From Mnemiopsis leidyi (Eukaryota > Ctenophora > Tentaculata > Lobata > Bolinopsidae): a DNA stretch of 26,608 nt. How positions within the stretch are numbered: the stretch's first letter is position 1; every line of letters starts with the position of its first letter. The stretch spans positions 363,503 through 390,110 of the forward strand of contig JH152800.1 in NCBI GenBank assembly GCA_000226015.1, read 5' to 3'. Of the stretch, positions 9,746 to 18,324 are shown in pieces. The notes beneath the pieces are model-generated. The model was not told the DNA's origin. It saw only the letters and a program-made list of their open reading frames with translations, and searched no databases. The position numbers were made by a program, and so were the translations under genes.

Positions 9746-10249
9746 TTAATGTTTAGGATTGGCGTTTTTGGGTATTTTTCTGGTTACTCGTTTTCTATAA
9801 ACTTTCTTGGCTCCAAGATGAAGCTCGACCCGGACTATGATAATTTTTTGTGCATTTATTCTCTTAGTGATGCATCGAATTCTTTCTTGAAAAGCATGTT
9901 CGAACAAATCGTTTGTCTCTGGGTCTGAATCTGAAAAATGGACATCTCTATGTCGGCGATCCTGGACCCTTCTTATACATTTAATTACTAGTAGAAAACT
10001 CGATAAATACCTATATTGTCATTCATTAGTCTCACTTTTTGACATTTCGCAAAATATAGGTCAGGTGACTCCAGGTGATCCTGAAAATTATGTTCTGTTT
10101 GAAGATTCGCAGCAACCGAAATAAAAGTGCCGTAGATCGCTCATTGGCAAATGTGCTTTGTGACAACCCTTAGATTCTTGACCCTGAGATTTGAGAAATG
10201 TCATATTGAGAATAGGTAGCTTGTGCGCAAGATTTTTTATCCGTAGATC
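9746..10249 (-). pseudogene. Unidentified coding repeat, copy 2 (minus-strand ORF with one stop)
   Basis: Reading the minus strand from about 10054 to a TAA at 9746-9748 gives about 102 codons with a single internal TGA, at the position where copy 1 has CGA (Arg). Landmarks in order are FCEMSKSETNE, QYRYLSSFLLVIKCIRRVQD, an acidic FSDSDPETNDLFEHAFQERI, and a basic C-terminus with GAKKVYRKRVTRKIPKNANP. Upstream, the repeat continues to about 10249 with further similarity to copy 1 (TTTGCCAATGAG, AAGATTTTTTATCCGTA) but with extra stops. The acidic patch followed by a strongly basic tail suggests a nucleic-acid-binding mobile-element protein. That is inference, and I know no family match. Confidence 0.5.
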
Positions 10250-10304
10250 TTATAAAATTTTGATTGATTAGAGTTAGTATGTATAACTAAGAACTCTGGT
10301 ATTA

Positions 10305-10402
10305 GGGTGCTGGCAACCACCCCAGAAAAGACACTTAACCAAAAATTTTTGAACCTCGAGACAATTCGCAATCGATTTTTCGTCAAATTTTAGTCAGGGT
10401 TA
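10305..10402 (+). repeat. Repeated boundary motif, copy A (left of the gap)
   Basis: GGGTGCTGGCAACCACCCCA, GAAAAG, then CTCGAGACAATTCGCAATCG and TTTTTCGTCAAATTTTAG. It matches 11465-11562 in the same orientation. The first part can form a GGGTG/CACCC hairpin. In both copies it is preceded by the same (T)TTAGGG and an AACTA-containing sequence, so it is part of a longer repeat. Confidence 0.75.
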
Positions 10403-10411
10403 CAAAAAAAA

Positions 10412-11063
10412 NNNNNNNNNNNNNNNNNNNNNNNNNNNNNNNNNNNNNNNNNNNNNNNNNNNNNNNNNNNNNNNNNNNNNNNNNNNNNNNNNNNNNNNNN
10501 NNNNNNNNNNNNNNNNNNNNNNNNNNNNNNNNNNNNNNNNNNNNNNNNNNNNNNNNNNNNNNNNNNNNNNNNNNNNNNNNNNNNNNNNNNNNNNNNNNNN
10601 NNNNNNNNNNNNNNNNNNNNNNNNNNNNNNNNNNNNNNNNNNNNNNNNNNNNNNNNNNNNNNNNNNNNNNNNNNNNNNNNNNNNNNNNNNNNNNNNNNNN
10701 NNNNNNNNNNNNNNNNNNNNNNNNNNNNNNNNNNNNNNNNNNNNNNNNNNNNNNNNNNNNNNNNNNNNNNNNNNNNNNNNNNNNNNNNNNNNNNNNNNNN
10801 NNNNNNNNNNNNNNNNNNNNNNNNNNNNNNNNNNNNNNNNNNNNNNNNNNNNNNNNNNNNNNNNNNNNNNNNNNNNNNNNNNNNNNNNNNNNNNNNNNNN
10901 NNNNNNNNNNNNNNNNNNNNNNNNNNNNNNNNNNNNNNNNNNNNNNNNNNNNNNNNNNNNNNNNNNNNNNNNNNNNNNNNNNNNNNNNNNNNNNNNNNNN
11001 NNNNNNNNNNNNNNNNNNNNNNNNNNNNNNNNNNNNNNNNNNNNNNNNNNNNNNNNNNNNNNN
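10412..11063. other. Assembly gap of 652 Ns
   Basis: Undetermined bases. The left edge follows an A-run. The right edge is inside a 142-bp-period tandem repeat, so the gap probably holds more units of that array. Any open frame running through the Ns is meaningless. Confidence 1.
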
Positions 11064-11300
11064 GAAATAGGAGAAAAGTTAGACCAGTATTTTGACGTAA
11101 AATTTGACGAGGAATCCGAATTTAATAGTTTCGAATCCAAAAAAATGGTCACGTGACCCCTTAAGTGACCCCTTATAAGGTTAAAAAATGGAAATTTCCG
11201 ACTTTGAAATAGGAGAAAAGTTAGACAAGTATTTTGTCGTAAAATTTGACGAGGAATCCGAATTTTATAGTTTCGAAGTCGAAAAATGGAAATTTTTAAC
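11064..11300 (+). repeat. Tandem repeat with 142-bp period, orientation 2
   Basis: The unit begins GAAATAGGAGAAAAGTTAGA, with a second start at 11206. Both units carry GTAAAATTTGACGAGGAATC and CGAATTT(A/T)ATAGTTTCGAA. The first unit is complete and contains a doubled GTGACCCCTTA motif (GGTCACGTGACCCC, AAGTGACCCCTTA). The second is partial. Identity between units is high, implying recent amplification, and the array is cut by the assembly gap on its left. Confidence 0.85.
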
Positions 11301-11319
11301 TTGAAATTACAAGGAATCT

Positions 11320-11562
11320 GTAAACCACGTGTCTTTTCTGGCTGGAGGCACGCTTTGCGTTTTGCGACTGATAGTAAATGAATAACACACAGCTTAAGCT
11401 TCATTGATTCGACTCGATATTGTTTTAAAGAGATTAAAACTATGATGACTTTTAAAGAGTTTTTTAGGGTGGAGGCAACCACCCCAGAAAAGCCATTTCA
11501 CCTGGTAACTTTTGGCCCCTGAGACAATTCCCGATCGCTTTTTCGTCAAATTTTAGCCCGGG
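11320..11562 (+). repeat. Repeat fragment with boundary motif, copy B (right of the gap)
   Basis: 11385-11460 matches the segment following the copy 1 coding repeat (8510-8595). 11465-11562 matches the boundary motif left of the gap: GGAGGCAACCACCCCAGAAA, GAGACAATTCCCGATCGC, TTTTTCGTCAAATTTTAG. GGGTGG(aggcaa)CCACCC forms a hairpin. The order coding repeat, AACTATGATGA segment, boundary motif can be pieced together across the three partial copies in this region. Confidence 0.65.
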
Positions 11563-12141
11563 TGCATGAAAAAGAAAAAGAATGTGGACAATCCTACAAG
11601 CTTAGACATTTTAAGACAGTGAGGGAAATTAATTCATGGCGAATCCAAAAATAAGTTTAAAATATTGAAACGAGGTAGCGATAGCGAACAGCGCTTCCCT
11701 TTTAAATCTGGGCAAGCTGCAACATTATAAATTGTGTCGATCTCTTTCTGAGCTAGCTAATGTGCCTCATTTCCATTTGGTGTGTTTCTGTGTTTGTACG
11801 TTGCTTGTTGAATCATTGCTGTAAGCTTGGGTGCAATAATGGTCAGAGGGTTTGTAATATTATGGATACTGACTAAGCATACCTGATCCTCCACAACATG
11901 ATTTTGTTATCAAGCTCATTCAACTCGGTCACATTATCACTTGAAAATGAAGGTGGACCTTTTGGTGCTTGTAAGCAATAGGCAATGACGATTGGATACC
12001 TACTGACTACCTGAGTTAGGATCAGTTGGTCTGCTATCCCGGCTAACCATTTTGTATTTTAAAAAGCTTCGGCTCGTGCGAGGTACTAAAAGCAGGATAT
12101 AAAGTCTGATATTGGCTTTATTACTTGGCTTTGTATTTAAG
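11563..12141. other. Intergenic, nothing recognised
   Basis: No open frame with a recognisable motif, RNA gene or clear repeat. Confidence 0.5.
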
Positions 12142-12240
12142 TACAGTAAAACGTCGATTTACCGTACCTCTATTTACCGTGTCCCTCGATTTACCGGGCC
12201 TTCTCCCTTCCCCCCGAGAGGTCCAGTAAAAAGTATTAAG
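12142..12240 (+). mobile_element. pogo/Tigger-type transposon terminus (single end)
   Basis: A TA dinucleotide is followed by CAGTAAAACGTCGATTTACC and then two further near-repeats (TCTATTTACCGTGTCCC, TCGATTTACCGGGCC). CAGT next to TA, followed by tandem 'TCGATTTACCG' subterminal units, is the usual look of pogo-like (Tc1/mariner superfamily) ends. No transposase and no matching opposite end is seen nearby, so this is a fragment or solo terminus. Confidence 0.55.
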
Positions 12241-12265
12241 AACAGGATGTATTAAGAACAGGATG
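12234..12265 (+). repeat. 16-bp tandem duplication
   Basis: TATTAAGAACAGGATG occurs twice back to back, perfectly, right after the pogo-like end. Confidence 0.9.
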
Positions 12266-12317
12266 CGCCGATACTCGATAGGTATCACCGATTATACTGG
12301 CCGGAATTCTTTGAAAA

Positions 12318-12358
12318 GAATATATATACATATATATACATATATCATATACATATCA
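12318..12358. repeat. TATATACA-type microsatellite
   Basis: An alternating AT tract with TATATACA units, interrupted near its right end. Confidence 0.85.
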
Positions 12359-12359
12359 G

Positions 12360-14623
12360 TGCGCATGGAAAACAGTGACCATCATTATGTGAAGGTAATC
12401 ATGCACCATTTGAAATAGGAAAAGTTTTCTGAACGACGCTCTTTCATTCCCGATAATTGGTGACATTTAACGAGCTGAATATATTGACCCAAATTTTTGC
12501 TGAAACACTTGAAGTTCAAAAATCCTAATATATTAACAAGTTTAAGTTTACCAACAGGGTAACATCATTTTTCTTTTGATAATTGAACCTACCAAGAATG
12601 CTAATTCGTGGATGGTACTTAGAAAATCACTTTACATTTTTTTGTGAAAAACATGCCACTACGGTTACTTGCGAGTAAGTCCATTAACACTGATGATATC
12701 AACTTAATAGGTATCACGCTTAGCCACCCAGAAGATTTAGCATACCAGAACGATTCTGCGACTTTTCTAGTACGTTAGCATCCCGGCGAAATTATAACAC
12801 AATGAAACTCTAGTTCTCTGGAGGACTTGCTTGACAACGCACGAACGAAGTAAGGGCGTTTGCAAGGCCTGATAGAGTGCGAGAGTATAATCTGTTATAA
12901 TGCCAGACACTACTTAGTTTAGACTGTCTGAAAATGTCTGGTTTAAATACACGCATGTACTTTCCAGACTTATTGTAATTTTTAATTTTAAAACTGCTCT
13001 CACGCTGTTTTTAAACCAGTTTAGATAAAACTCCCTGGGACAAATTTAGCAATATATCACTTTTGTACCTCATGAAACATTATCACATATACCTAACGTC
13101 CCAAGGGCATATAGTATACCAGTTTGGCGAAAATTAAATCTGAGATCAAAGAACGGAAGGTTATTTAAACGTTAAAATACCGTGACCTTAACACATCATG
13201 TTGATCTTGTCTTGGTTTTCTATTGTCACCTGCATTTCGGCTACTTCGAGTCCATATTTAATCTTTAAACATTGATTTGTCAAAACAAAAAGCTAGCGTT
13301 CGAATTCCGACCACCTTAAGAGGCTCAAAATGCAATAAACGAGCAGTTATACCGCAGCTGCACATAACTTTAAAACGTAAGTTCTTTTTTTTTCGAGTAA
13401 AACGGGTCAAAATCCGCACCTCATTGAGGGGCTCATCAGTTTTGTAGTACCTTTCTGCTTGTGTGCACTTGTACCGCCATTATTAATGACATTTAGCCCA
13501 TCAAAGTTCATATATGATATCATTAAGTTCTCATATTGCTACATAAAAATAAATAAATCGCTGTTATAATATATTATCGAGGAAATATCGTCTGTTTTTA
13601 TTTTGCGCAATATAGCACGTTCCATCAGGACCCGATTAAAACAACATGGAAAGTCACTCACCATTGTTCACTACATTTGACTTATTGAGTTGGTAATGTG
13701 TCTTAACGCGTGATCTATATACTTATATAACGGTAAAGTAAGGGGTCTCGGGTGAGCAAGGTTTGCGGATTAGCCACATACCTTAATCGCATTCCAAGAA
13801 CATTCGCGATCACTTGGCTACCTGGCAGGATCCATTAATTGAATTGAATCAGTCAATCGGAGACTCAAAATCTAATGTTAAATACTGTATACTTTCCCCG
13901 CCCAAACCTATAAATGATACAGGGGGTTGCAATTCATCGGCATCTTTCAAGCCTCTTAAGAGTTTGTTAAAAGTGTCTTCAATTGTTCAGTTACTAAAAC
14001 TCTGGCAAAACGACCGCCCCGCAACCTCCGCTATGCAATAGGAGAGCTATACTTTCAAAAGGGGTACTTTGTGAACTATTACTCCATTATTGCAGTTTAG
14101 TCGAGATGCCTATGCTCTTGAAGGCCCAGTCAGTGATTAAACGATTCTTGGAAATGGGAAGTTTATATGTAAAGCGAATATACTTGTTGCACTTCCAGAA
14201 AGTCCGATCGTATCTATTTCTGTTCACTGTTCATGGACAACTTCAGCTGATTGAAGTAGGTGTTGCAGAGAACGTTAAGTTGTCTTCCAACCCTAGTTGT
14301 GTAATTCTTTCGCGAATCGTTATTCGGAAATTGGTAATTTGCCAAATTATTTCTAATTTTGCCAAATTGCAATTTTGAAGATGTCAAATCTTAAGCCAAT
14401 TTGACACCAATATTAATTAAATACTAACAAAACCGAGTCAAACACTTTTGCATTTCAAACAACAAAAAACAATTCAATTCATCACCATCAACTAAATTTA
14501 TGTTTTTGATTTTCAATTAACAACTATAACTATGTATACATATCATTAGCTGGATTAGGGTTTAATTCGAAGACGAATCAAAAATTTGTGGACTCGAGTA
14601 TATCGTGTCGATGTTTTTTAACG
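12360..14623. other. Long intergenic stretch without a supported gene
   Basis: No convincing gene is seen. Two plus-strand open stretches (13814-14041 and 14106-14378) lack recognisable domains. The second begins PMLLKAQSVIKRFLEMGSL, which faintly recalls the region upstream of the RT core in LTR-type elements, but the catalytic motifs do not follow, so no call is made. The rest is AT-rich. Confidence 0.4.
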
Positions 14624-15265
14624 CTAGAAAATGGTCCTTAATCCGTTAAAGGCAATTTCGACACAGTTAACAGAAAAGGTCCAGAATCCAGTTTTCTTGA
14701 ACTTTCTACGTATTCTCAGCATGTCAACGTCGAACATGTTGCAGTTGCTGGCCATCTTGTAATCTCTGTATGTTAAGGTTCCGACCAGGTTTCCTTTGTA
14801 TTTACTAGGGACGAAGCTAGCAAAGTTACAGAATAGACCTTTGTCAGTTGGTTTCACAGAGGATTAGGTTTAAATACCTTGGTAGGGCTGACCGTTGACA
14901 GAAGATACTAGAGTTTTAAGAATGGGTCAATGGGAGCTTTTGTTCACGCTTTAAAGTTAGCATACAATATTTCGCTGAAACGCATCATGTATGTTTTTCT
15001 TGGTACAATTCAACGATTTATTCATTGAATATATTTTATTAGTTTAAGGGCCGTATAGTTGATGTCATGTTTGGAGTAAAGTACTGATAAATTGATCTGC
15101 TATCTACATTTTGTCAATGGATTTAGGAAAATATTTTTCTAAATTCCTTAAACCTCAACGATTCAATTGTCCACGGTTTCGTCGCTCATAAATAGGTTTA
15201 TTCTGTCCGCTAGTGTTACTCCATCAGTGGAACCTACGGGAAGATTTTCAACGGTGAAAGCGGCA
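14624..15265 (-). pseudogene. Decayed Penelope-like element reverse transcriptase
   Basis: The minus-strand frame 14624-14857 reads KPTDKGLFCNFASFVPSKYK, then GNLVGTLTYRDYKMASNCNM and a KFKKTGFW motif. It follows the block after the RT core of Penelope-like elements ('RKPTFTGLYTNxxSFVPxxYK..L..TLLYR.YKICS...F..E...I...L.KNGYP'). About 370 bases upstream on the same strand, a second piece (about 15165-15265) reads AFTVENLPVGSTDGVTLADR, then INLFMSDETVDN, which can be aligned with the earlier 'SF.V.SLFTNIPLEETI......LF' block, more weakly. Between them are stops and a likely deletion, and no YxDD motif was found. Inactive remnant. Confidence 0.6.
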
Positions 15266-15636
15266 AGCTTCTTGGATAAAGCCAGAGTTTATATCTCTCA
15301 TTCTGTTTGAAATAATTCGTGAATAGTTGACCGACAAAACTTTAAACATTTTTGATCAATGGTTGATAACCAGACTGATTTCGAAGAATATTACTGATAA
15401 TAGGCCTTGAATTTTTTTCATCTTCGTGCTTTTTTGCGAAGCATAAAAGCAACCCAGCCCAATCGCAGTATTTCAGGAACATTTTCGCACCGACTTTTGC
15501 ACTGGAAGTAAGCCATGTGCCCAATTTATAATCCTGTCACACCTTAATGCAGTGGAGGTAGGATTATTGCATCCAAATTATTGATTTAGGCGATCATAAA
15601 ATCAGCGTCTTCAAAACCCGTCCGATTTTAATTTCG

Positions 15637-15664
15637 TGGATATTTGACGACAAATATCCACGGC
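15637..15664. repeat. 12-bp perfect stem-loop
   Basis: CGTGGATATTTG, loop ACGA, CAAATATCCACG. No flanking features connect it to a gene. Confidence 0.8.
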
Positions 15665-16378
15665 GGTGGCCACTGTGATCCGCTGTCACAAAGCGCACAG
15701 TTACCACGTTAACGTCCACAAAGTTATTTTACCCTTACAAAATTTTGTGAGAATATTGTCTTTGTGCGGCGTAGATATCACTTTCAAAACATAACACCGA
15801 ATTATTATGTCAACTCCAATTCTCATCTGACTTATTTATGGTTTGAAGATAATTTAACGTGCTTCTATCGCAACTTTTACTTTGTTACAAATTTATATCT
15901 CCTAGAAAAGGCAATAGCTGTAAGAGCCGGATATTACTGGGAGCTTACAGCTAAGTATACTGCAAGTGGATGCTGGTAAACAATAGTGAAATTTCAAACG
16001 CGTTGCAAGCTTGATCATAGACTGATTCGTGAAGCAAAAATTCAGTTAAGAAGTGTTTAAAATTTTTTGAGTTTTTTGACGTTCTGGGGTCCACTTTTGA
16101 CCTTAATTTTTATAAATAATTTCGCTATATTTAAATGTTCAAAAGAAGATGGAAATGTAGCGCCCGACTGAGACTATGCATTATAGGCGCAATTCTTGTT
16201 TTATCTAGAAATTTTTTTTATCTCATACTTATTTTAATTCGGACACTCCAACAGCCACATGTTACACAAGTGTAACGGCCAATTACAGGAGGCCGAATGT
16301 ACAATTATACATACACGCCAGTGACGGTTAAGGTAGTGTGTACCATACTTTTATCGCCCGAGACTTCGCTGCAATGGG
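15665..16378. other. Intergenic, nothing recognised
   Basis: A 71-codon plus-strand open stretch (15764-15979) has no motif or start context that would support a gene. Otherwise AT-rich sequence. Confidence 0.45.
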
Positions 16379-16553
16379 CAGCTACTCATTTAACCCTCAA
16401 TCACGGTTTCCCGATCATTCGGCTGAGTCGACCGAAGAAGGTTGCATAGGCAAATGCCCTTAGCGCACTTCTCTAGGACTGGCGGATACGGGATTTGAAC
16501 CCCCGACCTCCTGCGTGGGAGCCGAGAAGGAAACCACTACACCACCAGCCCAT
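16379..16553 (-). mobile_element. tRNA-derived SINE, copy 3 (tRNA-Gly-like head)
   Basis: On the minus strand the head reads TGGTGGTGTAGTGGTTTCCT, TTCTCGGCTCCCACGCAGGA and GGGGGTTCAAATCCCG, close to tRNA-Gly with a CCC anticodon-loop region. It then has the same middle segment as copy 1 (GCTAAGGGCATTTGCCTATG) and the best-preserved 3' domain (GGTCGACTCAGCCGAATGAT, CGGGAAACCGTGATTGAGGG, TTAAATGAGTAGC). This is a complete-looking copy of about 175 bp. Confidence 0.85.
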
Positions 16554-16712
16554 AAAAAATACCGATTAAATGCCAATCGTGCATATGCAAACTTCTTCGC
16601 TTTTTCAACGTCTTGGATACCAGCCAGTTTTTATGAAATAGAGTTCAAGTAAAAATAGCTTATTGATCGATACATACCACTAAGATTATAAAATATGCAG
16701 TGAAATGGTCGA

Positions 16713-16744
16713 ACCCAAGTCAAGAAAAACCCAAGTCAAGAAAA
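16713..16744 (+). repeat. 16-bp tandem duplication
   Basis: ACCCAAGTCAAGAAAA is repeated twice, perfectly. Confidence 0.9.
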
Positions 16745-17676
16745 AATGAAAGGCAGTGTTCAGAAACTAAATTTCTGTAATTTTTGTATTTTCTGCAATT
16801 TTAAAATTGAAAGGTTTGGCAGTGGTAAAATTCCGACCGGAATAATGTGGCGGGTTTTGACAATTTCGCTATATTTTTCCAGTTTTTTATTTTTCCCGGA
16901 CGTTAATAAACCGACTGTAATAATCCCGAGTAAGGTATATGCATAGTACTATGCATTGTAATTTCCAGCCATAGTCAATTCCATTCGCCAATCATCTAGA
17001 ATTACTGCACTCGAAAATTATTCGACTGATTTCTAACATTTATGGAACCAAACCGTACGGGTATATGCTTATCTTCATGCCCACATATTAACGATTATAA
17101 TCAAAGTATACCCACTGCTGGAGGGAGTAAAATAGTAAGTCAGAGGGCATATTGTTTGTGACGTTCGTTGTCCAAATAATGTAAGAAAACTGAGCGAATG
17201 GCAGTAAATACCCGTCGAAGTGGGATTTTTTAACGTTATACTGAAACCGCCTCGACCCACTGCGACACACAGATAACTTTGATATGTCTGAAAACTGAAA
17301 ATCTTATCAGACATTTTCGGTTTGGAAAAAAATTGGGCTTTAAACTCAATTTGTCTCAAAATATCCTAACTATCGAAAGACGAAAGTCAATAGTAGTTCA
17401 ATGTATTTAAGCAGTTCTGAACAACCTTTTTTAAAGTCCTGAAGGAGAAAGTTTAGCCGTGCATTTAAAGAAATGTCACGAAGGAAAAGCGCCAGATTTA
17501 GGTTTTGAGTCAAACACTATGATTTCATGTTTTCAAATCTAACACTTGTTTAACTTCGGTGTATCCTACAGCCATGTGGTTACGACTTAACAATGTAACC
17601 TGCCAATTAGGAGCCGACGGATCTTATAAGGCCAGAGACCTTTAAGATAGATTTTACTTGCCCGAGCGAGGCGCCG
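16745..17676. other. Intergenic, nothing recognised
   Basis: Short open frames on both strands (for example 16746-16946 and 17075-17359) have no recognisable motifs. No RNA gene or clear repeat is seen. Confidence 0.45.
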
Positions 17677-17866
17677 GCTGCTCATTTAACCATCAATCAC
17701 GGTTTCCCGTTCATTTTATTGAGTCGACCTTAGGGCTGCATAGACTCAACGGAGTCCTTAGCCGACCGTTAAAGATGCTCAACACGTGACTGGGCAACAC
17801 AGAGATTTGAACCCGGGACTTTTGGAATGGAAGTACAATGCCCTAAGCTCTGTGCCACTCAGTCAT
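17677..17866 (-). mobile_element. tRNA-derived SINE, copy 4
   Basis: On the minus strand: TGACTGAGTGGCACAGAGCT (A-box region), CCCGGGTTCAAATCTCTG (B box), then the copy-2-type middle (GTGTTGAGCATC, TCTATGCAGCC) and the common 3' domain (GGTCGACTCAATAAAATGAA, CGGGAAACCGTGATTGATGG, TTAAATGAGCAGC). It ends about 460 bp upstream of the receptor's start codon. Confidence 0.8.
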
Positions 17867-18324
17867 AAAAATAGAACCGATCTTAAATCTCTTTTAACTT
17901 TTAACTTCAAAAAACTGAAATAAATGAAAAGAGGAGTGTATTTTGCTACTGACTGCATTTTGGGCGATCATACTTAACCTGCGTCGGCTCCAATGTTCGA
18001 GCAATGTTAAACAAAATTCTGTCACTGAAAAGCTAAGTACCCGAAAAAATGAATCCAATATCCATGCTTCATGAATCGGATAAAGCATTTCAATTTGGAG
18101 TGTATCGAACCTCACAGAAAATCATTAATGGATTTTTATCACACATTCATTATAGGTTCTTGACGTTGCTGATTTATTTTGCAATATTTAAACTTTAAAG
18201 TTTTTTCACTATTTCTTTTAATTTACCTAATGAATTCATGGGACTTAGTTATTCCTCTATTTCAGAACGACATCTTATTATATCGATAATAAACTTTGAA
18301 AAGTAAATTTATCTCCAATTTAGG
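17867..18324. promoter_or_regulatory. Upstream region of the receptor gene
   Basis: AT-rich, without a clear TATA/initiator pair. The start codon is preceded at one base distance by TCTCCAATTTAG, a plausible splice-acceptor sequence, so a 5' UTR intron or a trans-splicing site is possible. The frame of the start codon has a stop at 18304-18306, which limits N-terminal extension if the DNA is collinear with the mRNA. No core promoter can be named. Confidence 0.3.

Noticed and set aside
9290-11300. CRISPR-like array
   Set aside because: The units are about 142 bp, diverged, lack short regular spacers, and the DNA is from an animal genome.
10400-11482. 360-codon minus-strand open frame
   Set aside because: Most of it is translated Ns. 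The rest is satellite sequence and has no domain.
10305-11562. Helitron end
   Set aside because: The hairpin is present, but the expected spacing to a CTRR-type terminus and the TC 5' end are not seen.
13814-14041. 75-codon plus-strand frame
   Set aside because: No recognised motif, splice partner or start context.
14106-14378. Possible LTR-retroelement reverse-transcriptase fragment
   Set aside because: Only the opening residues (PMLLKAQSVIKRFLEMG) recall the family. The conserved RT blocks do not follow, so the resemblance may be chance.
17075-17359. 94-codon minus-strand frame
   Set aside because: No domain, no conserved-looking pattern and no gene signals; consistent with chance.
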